Below are positions 22,416-33,102 of a DNA stretch of 64,000 nt, piece after piece; position 1 is the stretch's first letter, and each line of letters begins with the position of its first letter. Both the position numbers and the translations under genes were made by a program. The stretch lies in the NCBI GenBank assembly GCA_949126835.1, contig OX421496.1, positions 21,965,844 through 22,029,843 on the forward strand, read 5' to 3'. A model generated the notes under the pieces. It was not told the origin of the DNA. It was given only the letters and a program-made list of their open reading frames with translations, and did no database searches. Source of the stretch: Anisus vortex. Its lineage: Eukaryota > Mollusca > Gastropoda > Planorbidae.

Positions 22416-24222
22416 ATGTCTGAAAAGACGAAACGACATGGAGAACTATTACGGTGTTTATGTCGGGCTAAGCCACCTGCCATAAAGACCATTTTGAAAA
22501 ATGCCTCACCACAACTCATACACACACTGTGCGAGTGTTGTCACAATGTATTAAAAGGGAACGTTCCACTTACAAAACATCAGAAGACTCCAGTGGCGTA
22601 GCTAGGGCCACCGGCGCCCGGGGACATGACACAAAGTCTGCGCCTCTTCTCGGCCAGACAACGAATAAAAGACAAAAATGTATACATGAAAAATAATAAT
22701 TAGTCAGTAATATTCGTTATCTTACAAAACATAACTGGTTTGGCATCACTATAGAATCCAATGCTTGAAATGTGGATGCGTTTTTTAAATAAAGGGAGAC
22801 AGTAGCCCGTTTTATTTGAGCTAATATTTCTAATATGTTTCTATTTAAAAAAAAAACAAAAAAAGAACAATCAATGGCTTACAATTTATAACTTTGAAAT
22901 GATAAAACTGTAAAAAAAAAATATCTGAAAATTATATAAGTTTTATTTGACTGAAGAATGTAAATGTATATTTTCAAACATTTCATTAACTACCCAATTT
23001 GTATGATTAAAACTTATCTATTCTGCTTAACGATAGTCAGTCGGCGATCGTTACGTATATAATCACGTTAAACTACTTCCCAGTTAAACTGAGATCAAGT
23101 ATAATAAATTTTTGCATGTGTTAGATCCTCATCATCATTAACAAAGGATAATGTTTAGACATTAATTACCATTGAATGTGAAAATTTAGTAATAAATTAT
23201 TGTATTTAATGTAAATGCAAATTTAAAAAAATGATAATCACAAACTCGTTAATTTTGTATTAAATATAAGACGCTTTAATAATTTTTTCTATAAATCTCC
23301 TTTGCTTTTGGCCTTGGTCTTGCTAAGGAGTTAAATTAATTGTCATATAAAAACAACTAAAAAATATATAATAGAGCAGGTTGACTTTTAGGCTGTTGGC
23401 ACGCTGAATTATTTAGCAATCCTAGTTTGGAACACTGTTAGCGAAAGGTTGCCGACCCCTGATGTAAACAATAGACAGAAGAAACAGTAAGCAGCTTTAT
23501 TAATTGATGAATATAATAGCCACGAGCGATTTACTTCCTCTCCATTTGCTAGTCGGCGTTTAAAGATTATACCATGACGCATATACTGCCTCTATGCTGA
23601 AACAGTATAAATTACTATAGATCCGAGAGTTATCAATTCTTGTACTCACGTAAAATCCTATATTCGACTCGAAATTATTCAACCTGTAACTGTTAAAACC
23701 AGATGCCACTTTCATGAAGAATAATATTTGAACCCGAACTGATCTTTGTTTAAAAAAAAACGCCATCAGCAATTCTACATTAAGGATGTGTTATTTGTTT
23801 ATGAGTAGAATGGCGCCCCTTAATGCTTATTGGGAGCGCTAAAATCATGCTTGCCAACTGGTTTGTAATAAAGATATTTGTGGAGCTCCTAAATTCAATC
23901 TTGCAAACGTTGAAACGTATTTGGGATACATTAGTTTACATCAAAATAAAATTAAATAATTAGTTTTAATACTCATTTTGGCGCCCCCTAAGGTGGCGCC
24001 CGGGGACATATGTCCCCCCCTGCCCCTCCCTAGCTACGCCACTGGAAGACTCGTTTACATCGACACAAAACAAGTCTAATAGAACCTACCAAAAAGAAAC
24101 AAACCGTAAAAAAGCGGAAGCAAATACTTCAACGCGGTGGTTTCATAGGTGCGTTACTGGGACCGGTTCTAAGTGTTCTTAAAGGTGTTCTAGGTTTATT
24201 TGTAAGGGGGGGAATTAACTGA
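22416..24222 (+). pseudogene. Small basic core-like Polinton protein, split by a hAT-like insertion
   Basis: The first part (22416-22590) starts MSEKTKRHGELLRCLCRAK. The frame is cut by the 1454-bp element and resumes after it at 24045-24222 with KKKQTVKKRKQILQRGGF and a hydrophobic end (GALLGPVLSVLKGVLG). The intact counterpart in the right arm (34896-35219) is 107 residues. The basic stretch plus hydrophobic tail recalls small virion core proteins, but the role is inferred. The C-terminus is also altered because of the insertion at 24198. Confidence 0.65.
22591..24044 (+). mobile_element. 1454-bp non-autonomous hAT-like transposon
   Basis: Perfect 17-bp terminal inverted repeats (CAGTGGCGTAGCTAGGG) and an exact 8-bp target duplication GAAGACTC (22583-22590 and 24045-24052). 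The right arm has the uninterrupted site AGAAGACTCGTTTACATC at 35038-35056 on the other strand. The GGCGCCCGGGGACAT block recurs near both ends. No transposase frame is visible. Inside, 23395-23462 resembles the GTCGGCAACC-type hAT repeat seen at 63061. Confidence 0.93.
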
Positions 24223-25461
24223 GTTAATAGTAAGAGTGTGTGTGTTATTGAATTATATAACACACACAATTAAATTAAAGTACATATATTTACATTTATA
24301 TTATATACAAGGGGAGGGGACGGGTATATCTGTGCATACCTATATTGTGGTAGGCAGGTAGGATTAGCTACCTGGATGAACCAATACTAAAAACTACAAT
24401 TACTAGCTAACTATACTAAATTGTCTAAATACTAGACTATACTAAACTACTAAAACTACACTAAGCTAAACACAGAACAGCAAACCACAAATAAACAAAC
24501 ATAAACCACGCACACTACAACAAGGTATCTATCAAGGGAACAAATAAATTTTTCATAATACACAAGTTTATTCAATTATAAGCCCTAACCATCAATATCA
24601 ACAACAACTAAATAAATCCATCGTCTACCAACGCCATTTCTAACTAAATAAATCACAATCTCTACCAACTCTTAATTCACATACTACAAAATCATAATTC
24701 AAATCTTCTCATCACTTAACACACTATCTAATATCTAACTAAGAAAATATATACAAGAGACCTAGCAATTTCTAACATCTAACTTAAAAATAATATATAA
24801 CCAGAGACTAAATATATACAAGAGACCTAGCAATTTCTAACATCTAACTTGAAAATAATAAGTACATAAAGACCAACATATAGGTAACAAGAGACCAACA
24901 AGGTAGGTTTTACCCGACCTAAGGTATATAAATATAAGAATAAAAAATAGAAAAACATTAAGTAAAAATAATAATCTTTACATAAATTCAATGCGATAAA
25001 CACGTTGGGCTGACCGATATTCAACATGGTCGCCGCTCTGGTATAATTCAGTGATCGTAAATCATACTAAAATCTATATGCTATCTAAACAATCGGACAT
25101 AATATTAACTCATCTTAATCCATCACCAATGTTAAGATGTTAATCTACAGTTTAGAATACTTATTTTACATCAAAAAAGCAATAGAAAAATGTTATAATT
25201 AAACTTACGAGACTAGTATGCCACTTTCAACGATCACCACCAATAGAAGGCCAAACAACTAACCGGAAGGGAGATTAAATAGGGCGACCCAAACACTATC
25301 ACTGACCAATAAAATTTATTGACCCGCAGCCAATCGGATTCAAACAACCTGAAAAAGCGCTCCAGTATAATTAGTTAAAAACTTAACTGTGCTTTGTTAT
25401 GAAATTAAAAGAAAATATAATGAGAACAGTACAAAAACAACTTGTAGACCACCTGTCTACA
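24198..25461. mobile_element. 1.26-kb AT-rich insertion with target duplication, unclassified
   Basis: TAGGTTT stands on both sides (24191-24197 and 25462-25468) and is single in the right arm, so the segment is an insertion with a 6-7-bp duplication. It starts ATTTGTAAGGGGGGG and ends CCTGTCTACA. It contains a roughly 65-bp direct repeat near 24740-24860 (CAAGAGACCTAGCAATTTC twice) and no plausible gene. A solo LTR is possible, but the ends do not give a clean TG..CA with the duplication. Confidence 0.7.
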
Positions 25462-25475
25462 TAGGTTTCTAAAAG

Positions 25476-25950
25476 ATGGCCAAGAAAATGATTTTGATTG
25501 ACCCACGCCTATTGGAATCTATGAATATGTACCACCAGATACACTTAACGATAATTTAAGAGACTTGGATAACCAAATGCAACAGATCTTAGAACGGGAA
25601 GATTATCACTGCGCGACAAAGTCAAACAGTACCAACAAATTCTACAACTCTATACATTTCGTCTTGGCGAGTACAAACAAAAACCACTAGGATTATTAGA
25701 TATGAAACCTCAGCCTCAAGCACCGCTACAGTCAAATACACCAACATCATCGGACCAAAGTAGACGTTGAACCTAAAAAAGTAGACGTTGAACCTAAAAA
25801 AGAAGAAACACCAATCGTGATTCCCGAATCGACAAAGAAAATTAAAGTAAGAAACAGAAAAACGCAGAGCAAGACAAAATAGCCCCACCACAACCTAAAC
25901 GAACTAGGAAAGCTAAAAGTACAAAGCAAGGTCAATGGGAGGAGTGGTAA
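25476..25950 (+). pseudogene. Polinton-associated protein with Lys-rich tail, left copy, frameshifted
   Basis: It starts MAKKMILIDPRLLES after AAAG. The frame is lost twice within the first 150 bp, and the same two lesions are present in the right arm. Later parts (LRDKVKQYQQILQLYTFRLG, then a Pro/Gln stretch and a Lys/Glu-rich tail) are readable in other frames. Compared with the right arm this copy has further changes: loss of the CAA-repeat block near 25757 and extra bases near 25840. The function is unknown; by position and composition it could bind DNA or core. Confidence 0.6.
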
Positions 25951-26220
25951 ACTTACGCAGATATCATTTTGAACCAGGTCGAGCCGGCGCTTTTGGTGGT
26001 GTTTTTAAACATCCAAAATTTAAAACAAAGGAAATTAAAGAATGGTTAAGTCACCAGGACACGTATACATTACACAAACCGATTCGACGGCGTTTTCAAA
26101 GACGAACAACCATAACAGGTGGTATGAACCAACAATTTCAAGCTGATCTCATAGATATGTAGATATGCAGGGGCTACGAAAATATAATAACGGGATATCG
26201 TACATACTGACATGTGTGGA
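25935..26220 (+). pseudogene. Polinton integrase, N-terminal fragment, left arm
   Basis: It starts MGGVVNLRRYHFEPGR and reaches the first catalytic Asp in FQADLIDM. An 8-bp duplication (TAGATATG twice at about 26153-26168) then creates a stop. Similarity to the right arm continues for about 60 bp more and ends at 26220 in AT-rich DNA. The start overlaps the end of the preceding gene, as in the right arm. Confidence 0.8.
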
Positions 26221-26939
26221 TGTTTTTCTCATTTTTATAGATTGAAATTAAGAAATAATATTGTTCTGCTTCAAAAGCTCTTTCAATTGATATGTAATAT
26301 GTTTATTTTACAGCTAATGAGAGGTGTACATGTGTGCATTTTTAAAAAGGTTTTCAATTGATGTGGGTTTTTTTAATTTGTATTATCCATTCTAAATGTT
26401 TTATTCATACATTTAAATATATACATTTTATTACACGGATATTTAAATATTAATATGTTGTTTAAAATCCTCTTTCATTTGTGGTAAAATATGTTGATGT
26501 TCATTGATTAGAAGATATTTGTCAACAAATCAAAGTTAAATATAATTTGTAAATTTTTTTTTTAAATTTGATTTATGATTATGGGTATTTTCAATCTGAT
26601 TTTTATACACTGAAATATAGCTTGATGTTATTAATTTTGAAATAATATTGTTCTGCTTAAAATACTCTTTTATTTGATATATAATATGTTTATATAAGTT
26701 AATTAGAAAATATTCTACAGCATATTGAATATGTGCACTTTTTTTGCGTTTTCGCAGTGGAAAAAATAAAAAGTTAACAAAATAACATTTTTAATTATTT
26801 GAAGTGGTTTGTTGTAGCTGTCTGAAAAAAAAATTGAGCTTAATGTATGTGAACGTGTAACTTTGTACACCAATTTCTGAGCTGATTGGTTGGTTAATTT
26901 AGAAATTATTGGTCGTTGAAAATGGACTTTTGGACAAAG

Positions 26940-27560
26940 GGAAAAATTTTCATTTTTACTTCCATTATTTTAAGTTGCATTTTCTGTCTGTCTGTCTGTC
27001 TGCAATCGTGGTGCAAAAATTGGCTTCGATTTTTCGACCACTTCCCGTGGTCCGATCGAACTGAAATTTGGACAGCAGATTTGGTAAACTTAGTTTGCAA
27101 ATAAAGGGAGTTTTTACGGTTTTCTTGTTGTTACTCCCTTTATTTTAAGTTGCATTTTCTGTCTGTCTGCAATCGTTGTTCAAAACTTTGCTTCCCGTGG
27201 TCCGATCGAGCTGAAATTTGGACAGCAGATTTGTGGCGCCTGACAATACATCCTATCAAATTTTCAGTTAAAACGACTTAATAATACTACACTTATGACA
27301 ATATTCATTTCTTAAAAGGAAAGTATAAGAAATATTTTGATTTCGCGTTAAAAATGCCTGTGCAACTTTTTATAGTTTTTCGGCGCAAAGCTAGAAAAAA
27401 AAATTATGCGCTAAGATTATTTTTAGAACAATTCATACAGAGTAAGGAGATATTTTTGAGATTTGCGACACAGATAATTTTTCTGTACGTTTCATTTGCA
27501 GTAGTCAATCAATTATTTAATTACATGATGGTAAACTTAGTTTGCAAATAAAGGGAGTAT
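26940..27560. repeat. Duplicated element with TCTGTCTGTCTGCAATCG and AATAAAGGGAGT blocks
   Basis: The block running from AAGTTGCATTTTCTGTCTG to GAACTGAAATTTGGACAGCA occurs twice (26970-27080 and 27145-27230). GGTAAACTTAGTTTGCAAAT followed by AAAGGGAGT occurs at 27083 and 27530. Probably a mobile repeat; class unknown. Confidence 0.55.
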
Positions 27561-28149
27561 ACTAAAAACTTCGTTTTTATGGTTTTCTTGTTTTATCAAT
27601 TTTTTTAGAAAACTAAAAGTTGCACAAGTTTTTTTATTTATTAACATAATTCAATAAGTAAGGTGTCATAGCGCTTGTAATAAAAAGTTCTATAACTTTA
27701 GTGGGTTAAAATTCATCTGTAGTTGTAAAAAATTTCAGCTTGGACTACCTACTTTAACAAATAATGAAAAAGCTTGAACAATGAATAAGGTTTCTAAATT
27801 AAAAACCTTTTTGATTTTAAAAAAGATTTTGTTTAAAGCTGTATCTAGAACTCGTAACTTGCACGTTTTCAATCATCGAAAAGAATGTGAACAGCTGGTT
27901 CATGTAATTGTTGCAATTTTTTTTTATGGCTAGCGATTGCGGTTTATAAATATAAAAAAATATAACTGAATTGGAAGTTAAGTGTACAGAACTCATGACT
28001 TTGACTGACGTACAATATATAGCCTACCTATTTTTTTTTTAATAAAGAATACCTATAAACACCTCAAGTCATTCAGTACATATTTTAAAAATTATGGAAT
28101 GTAACCCAGCCGTCGTGTTAAAATTTAGCTAACGGACACCAAACTTCTT

Positions 28150-28430
28150 CTTCGCCATTATCAACTCCTAGTGGAGCATATTATAGGCCATCAACAATCT
28201 CTTTCCATGTCCTCCTGTCTCTGGCTATCTTCTTTAACTCCTTCCAAGTTCTCCCGATCACCTGCACATCCTTTTCTACTTCCCTCCGCCAGGTGTTCTT
28301 TGGTCTACCTCTTCGTCTTGCACCCTGGGGATTCCACGAAAGAGCTTGTCTAGTCAAATTTGTCGTTGGTTTCCTCAACGTGTGGCCTATCCATCTCCAT
28401 CTCCTTTTTTTGTATTTCTTGTTCTACTGG
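28150..28430 (-). mobile_element. Non-LTR retrotransposon C-terminal fragment
   Basis: The minus-strand frame at 28181-28378 reads NPQGARRRGRPKNTWRREVE followed by TWKELKKIARDRRTWKEIV. This is the W-P-G-R-G-RP..TWRR..DR..W pattern common at the C-terminus of LINE polymerases. It is truncated on the 5' side. Confidence 0.78.
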
Positions 28431-30269
28431 AATATGTGCTGTCCTTTCCCATAACAGTTGCATTTGTAATTTTGTCATACCATTTAAAAATTGATATCCA
28501 TCCATCTTTTAATGTCTAATCTAATGTCTAAAATATATTATTATATATAATAAAACACGTAAACCATTTTTCTTATAACTTGGCTTTTCTGTTTGGATTT
28601 TTATTTTATTTTAGGTTATTTCGCAGAAATTGTCACTAAAACTGTTCACCTCTCTATTACCGGTGGATACCGATAATCGTAGATTAGACATTAAAAGATT
28701 TAACGGTAGCATGTTGTCGAAACATTTTTTCTATTAATTTGATTCGATTAATTAAAGAATTGGATTTTTTAGAAAACTTAAAACAGAACTCTTCCTTTAA
28801 TAACCCAAATATCCGGTTCTCATTTTCTAAATTGTCGCTCCGGCGAAGGGTATGTTAACAAAAGATTGTTCTTTAACTTTAAAATCTGTTTGCATCTGAT
28901 TTTATAAATCCAAAATAAAGTAATATTAGTATAAAAACGTGCAATATTCCTTTAATAATTAGAATTATAATTTATGCCGTTTTATTTCATTTTGAATATA
29001 GGCATCGCTTTTTTCGACCCCCTTGATAATGATTCCTTTTGAACGGCTTGAACTAGGCACTTCAATAAAAATTTCATATTAATAATTCAGTCCTAAAACC
29101 TACACTGTTAGATAGAGCTAGATGAGATCTTTTAAATGACACCTCATTTGTATTTCTAGGTCAACTGGGAGGGGAGATATAAATTTTTAGCGCTTGAAAA
29201 TGGGGTGTTTTTTAATAAAGAGAAAACCTGCCATTTTTTGAGATCAAATTATGGTGTAAGGTTTTTTTAACCTTTGCACCGGAAGTAGATTAATTAAGTT
29301 TTTAATAAAGCACTTATCTATGCAAGTTTATGTAAATGCAGTTTTCCTTCTTTGGCATTGCATTGCCTTTGTTACTAAAATTTCATCACTTAAAAATTTA
29401 AAACTTTTAAATTTCTGATCCGATTTTAATAAATGATATTTTATTGGAATCCTCTTTTCAAGACCTTTACAGTGATACATAATTTATAACAAGGAATCAT
29501 TCATTTATTTTAAAATTTAAAAAATAGTCGAGGACGTTTGCTTTAACAAAGTTTCGATTAAACTTTTTAATGTTTTCTATAAATAAACAAATTTGGGGCA
29601 GAAGTAGCCAGTTGACGAAAATGACCTAATGAGCCTAGACAGTGACTGTACTAAAAAATTCATAACTAAATCTAGCCTGCTCTAGTTGTAATGAAATTAG
29701 TAAATTTATAAAATATATATAATATATTTTATAACAAAAGCTTTAAGTATTTAAAATCACGTTGGTACCTATTTTTGTTTAGCACTTCAAAATTACCTTT
29801 CTATGGAATCCTAATTTTTTATGAAAAAAAACGATCTAAACATGAATAAAACATACAATTAATGACACATTTTAAAAAATGTGTTTTTTTTTTATTCAAT
29901 TGATATGCAGATGTTGGTGGTTTGTCTTAAATACTCTTTTTTATGGTCAATTGTGTTTGACAATATTTTAATAGACGCCATTAAATTTATTAATTATGTT
30001 ACAAAAATTACATGGCTAGAAATCGGCCTATTTGACATGCGCGAAACTGCCGATATTGAAGTGTCTAAGTTGAACCTTCCCAACAATGCCAATAGTATTT
30101 ATAGTTAGGTTATGTCGCTGGCAGACCCCCTTCCTAATATTTTTTATAGCTATGTTTCTATGTAATATAATAATTTAACTAGGGATCTGCTAGGCTTTAC
30201 ATTGTGTAATATTCAGGGATGGTCCGAAATGTATTAATATTAATAGGCCTATCTTAACTCTTTTTAGTC

Positions 30270-30440
30270 TTATCTTATAAGTTTACAGACGTTCCTTCTA
30301 GATAGAAGATTATTACGTCCACTAGGCCCAAAACTCCTGCAGGGCGACAGGGATCCGTCGGTGGCAGGGCTCGAACCCGCGACCTGTCAGTTGGTTTTTG
30401 GTTGACAGTCCGGTGAACTAACCGCTGGACCAGCGGTAGC
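30270..30440 (-). mobile_element. tRNA-derived SINE sharing its 3' tail with the local LINE
   Basis: The minus strand starts CTACCGCTGGTCCAGCGGTT (A-box-like), then GGGTTCGAGCCC (B box). It ends with a segment running from TAATAATCTTCTATCTAGAA to GTCTGTAAACTTATAAGATAAG. That tail matches the 3' end of the LINE at 55961. It is not a functional tRNA: the stem pairing is poor and it is fused to a LINE tail. Confidence 0.72.
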
Positions 30441-30612
30441 AAATAGAGACATTTTTTTTAAAAAAAGAGGGTCTATTATTAAAAACTAAGTTAAAAAAGA
30501 CAAACACCCAATTTTTATTTTTACACACTTGCTTAAATGAACACGTCTAAACAACTTACTATCATTTTGTACACATCTTTTTATATTTTTTTAATTTCTC
30601 ATCAGAATACAA

Positions 30613-31147
30613 ATGCTTATTAAATGCCAAAGAAGAATAAGGTTGCTATCAATGAATACCTCTTCAGAGGGTGTTTTAGTTGACAAAAAAGATCCCTTTG
30701 CAGCTACACACCTTGATATTGAAGTTCCTAATCTTCATGTTATGAAAGCCTTGACTGTAAGTAAACCTTACAAAATAAATAGGCCCTAACTAAATCTAGA
30801 TCTAGGTCTAACTATAGGCCTATTTAAAATATTTAATAAAGCCTAATTTTACTAAACCATTTCAGAACTAGGCCAGGCTACATTTTTTTAAAATAAGGTT
30901 GGAAGTTGTAAAAGCCTTTAAGAATGTTTTGTTAAAAGAAAATAAACTTCTTTTTTCCCAGAGTTTAAAGTCAAAAGGTTTTGTACGTGAGCAGTTGGCA
31001 TGGCGCCACTATTACTGGTACTTAACGAATGAAGGTATTCAATACCTAAGAGATTTTCTTCATTTGCCAGCCGAAATTGTGCCAGCAACTCTTAAAAGAC
31101 AAACACTGACAGAGGCACCAAGGCCAGCCAGACCTAAACTTAAAAAG
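30613..31147 (+). pseudogene. RPS10: Ribosomal protein S10 (eS10) remnant, two exons with intron
   Basis: Exon A (start ATG at 30613 or 30624, to 30756) reads PKKNKVAINEYLF, then loses 2 bp, then EGVLVDKKDPFAATHLDI and PNLHVMKALT. A 205-bp intron (GTAAGT..TTTTTTCCCAG) leads to exon B (30962-31147) with [20 protein letters not shown] and [20 protein letters not shown], ending at a donor GTATAT. The normal protein is a small-subunit ribosomal protein with this winged-helix domain followed by a basic, Gly-rich tail. No later exon is visible before the Polinton arm starts at 31437. The intron shows it is a genomic copy rather than a retrocopy. The 2-bp deletion, and a small insertion between the two candidate starts, argue that it is dead. 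Confidence 0.85.
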
Positions 31148-31436
31148 GTATATTTTAAAAATTAAATTGAAAAAATTTAAATGATGTTAAAGCATTAGGA
31201 GTTGTTATTCAGATATTATAGAGTTAGGGAAAGCAACTATAACTTACAATAAGTGGTTTTCTAACTGGTGGACTTATGAAAAAATTGCTTGTTAAATTTA
31301 TTTTATGAAATTCATTTTCTTAACCTTTAAATGTCTTTTATATAATTTATTTTATGAACTTCATTTTCTTAACCTTTAAATGTCTTTTATATAATATATT
31401 TATATAAGATAATTTTTTATGATGGTAGTTGGATTA
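31148..31436. other. AT-rich junction between S10 remnant and right Polinton arm
   Basis: Contains a direct repeat of about 52 bp (TTCATTTTCTTAACCTTTAA at about 31310 and 31362). No coding signal. Confidence 0.6.
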
Positions 31437-31797
31437 CATTCCATTTTTATGGTGCTGTTAACATGTGAATGGGAAATAAGTGTGTCATTGAGCGATTCGT
31501 CAACTTGAGTAAATAAACCGTGTAAAAAGTAATTTACTGGCCCAACGTTAGCGTCATCAGGTAAATTAGTGCCGTCTGGTAACGTTATTTTGGCACGGAT
31601 ATGAATAAAGGTGTTGAAAAAGTCTAAATAATCCTGTTTCCAGAGATTGAAAATTCTATAGGGGCCCCTCCGGCCAGTGAGGCTAGAGGATGTATCTCAA
31701 ACTGACCATCTTCCACATCTGTTTGTGTTGGTGGTACGCTAATCAAATCCAAACCAGAATGTAAACATTCACAAGAACTGGGGTGTAGCAAAGCCAT
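31437..31797 (-). pseudogene. Polinton major capsid protein, N-terminal fragment
   Basis: It starts MALLHPSSCECLHSGLDLIS at ATG 31797. After about 55 codons the frame shifts, and a second segment (DYLDFFNTFIHIRAKITLPD, then NYFLHGLFTQVDESLNDTLI) follows. This start and order match double-jelly-roll major capsid proteins of Polintons, which are usually several hundred residues. Only about 120 are left before the homology stops. Both frameshift and truncation show that no capsid protein is made from it. Confidence 0.75.
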
Positions 31798-31799
31798 TG

Positions 31800-32285
31800 T
31801 TTAGTCAAAAATATCAAAATGTTTACGGTGTTGATTGTTCTTGCGCTGGGTCTTTTTATGAACCGTGCCTCGCCTGTGAGCTGTTTTTATCCGTTTACTG
31901 TGAGGTTGGCCCGCGGTGCACCACGTCATCTCTTTCTAAAACCTGTTCCTGATTGGCTCGTAGAGATATGATTGACTGCGCCTTGTAGTAAACGCTTATC
32001 CGCTTCTTTCGAGTGTTCTCTAAACGACTCTTACGTTTCTACCAGATAATGCGTCGTTCGCGACTTGCAAGCCAGTGTTTAAACACTCTTTAAGTAGGGC
32101 TTTGCCGCCTGTTTTAAGCCATGGTAAAACCATTCGTCCTAGTCCACTAAAAAAAGATCCAATTCCATGTCCTCCCTGATTCCGACCTCCAATAAAAAGA
32201 GGAAGTCCGTGTCCGCCTTGATTACAATAAAAAAATATAAATCTTCGTATAATTTGGGATTGCGATGTAACACTGTCTCACCATG
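31800..32285 (-). pseudogene. pVI-like Polinton virion protein, frameshifted
   Basis: It reads HRNPKLYED near the start, then in another frame GGHGIGSFFSGLGRMVLPWL and KTGGKALLKECLNTGLQVAN, stopping at about 32012. The rest is in a third frame before the capsid start. Gly-rich N-terminus plus an amphipathic Ala/Lys helix is the pattern of the minor virion protein found next to the major capsid gene in Polintons. The T-run near 32235 is the likely site of the first shift. Role inferred from family and position. Confidence 0.62.
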
Positions 32286-32286
32286 A

Positions 32287-33057
32287 TTATTCTAGTTCAA
32301 AATGTTTACGTGTTCTAAAATGGAGTGTCAACACCGACGTCCCACTCGTAAATGCAATAGGTTGTCCCAAATCATCCGTTAAAAGTATTTCCACGGTGTC
32401 GAATGAAAAACGACTCAGGGGTATGTAGTGTGGTTTATCGTAAATCCGAAAAACAGAAAGAGGTCGTTTATCGATGATAGGTACAGTTCGTAGTAAGGGG
32501 ACTAGGACATCTCCAACAACTCTCGCTGATACTAAATCACAATAGACGAATACCGTCTTTATATCGGTATTGATCTCTTGATCATCAATATTACTGGTTA
32601 GTTTTTGTGCTCCGTTAAAATATCCTAGAAAATTAGTAAATTTATCACTAATGATGATTACATCGCCTGGTTCGTTTACTTTTATAACAACTTTCTTTAA
32701 GGGCTTGTCACATTCAGTCGTAATAATTCTGACTTTTCCTTCCCGTATTTCTTCTTTTAATGTTAGTTTTTCCAATGTTTCGATAATTAGGTCTACAGAG
32801 TGAAATTTCCAAGGTGGAACGGTAAGAATTAAACGTGCTTTCGATTCTTCGCCGTCCTTGTTCGAGTCGTACTGTACCCACAATTCATTTTCTTGGATAA
32901 GACAATAACGGTTCAGAAATTGTACCTCGACCAAACCAATTTCATAATTCGCTGTGATATCAATCGTCTGTGGTAGTTTGACAAAAAAGTGATCTGCCTT
33001 ATTATTTGGGAAATGTTTTGACGAAGAGTTGCTTGGTAGGGTTATATAAAAACTCAT
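32287..33057 (-). CDS. Polinton penton-like minor capsid protein
   Basis: Complete 256-residue frame starting MSFYITLPSNSSSKHFPNNK. The N-terminal pattern (xFYxTLPSNxS, then a short strand and YEIGLVEVQF) is, to my knowledge, characteristic of a virion protein of Polintons and adintoviruses in the penton/minor capsid class. The rest is rich in alternating hydrophobic residues, compatible with a beta sandwich. The gene order integrase, membrane protein, this gene, pVI-like, major capsid supports the call. It is the only large structural gene here without a visible lesion. Alternative: another structural protein of the same module. Confidence 0.65.
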   Translation of the reverse strand: MSFYITLPSNSSSKHFPNNKADHFFVKLPQTIDITANYEIGLVEVQFLNRYCLIQENELWVQYDSNKDGEESKARLILTVPPWKFHSVDLIIETLEKLTLKEEIREGKVRIITTECDKPLKKVVIKVNEPGDVIIISDKFTNFLGYFNGAQKLTSNIDDQEINTDIKTVFVYCDLVSARVVGDVLVPLLRTVPIIDKRPLSVFRIYDKPHYIPLSRFSFDTVEILLTDDLGQPIAFTSGTSVLTLHFRTRKHFELE

Positions 33058-33102
33058 TGTGACTCTTTTTTTTCTTGAAAGCTTGGGGTTAGGTAATATG
33101 TA

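Larger units (their letters stand above)
26221..30612. other. AT-rich centre between the Polinton arms
   Basis: About 4.4 kb with no Polinton gene and no recognised host gene. Contents: a duplicated repeat (26940-27560), a LINE C-terminal fragment (28150-28430) and a SINE (30270-30440). The frame at 29881-30108 has no recognisable domain. Confidence 0.55.

Noticed and set aside
24198..25461. Solo LTR call for the 1.26-kb insertion
   Set aside because: A TG..CA reading does not coincide with the duplicated TAGGTTT, so I left it unclassified.
29881..30108. 75-codon frame in the AT-rich centre
   Set aside because: No domain, no splice or conservation evidence; expected by chance in this composition.
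30330..30440. Possible tRNA gene on the minus strand
   Set aside because: A and B boxes are present, but the cloverleaf is not supported and the sequence continues into a LINE tail; it is a SINE.
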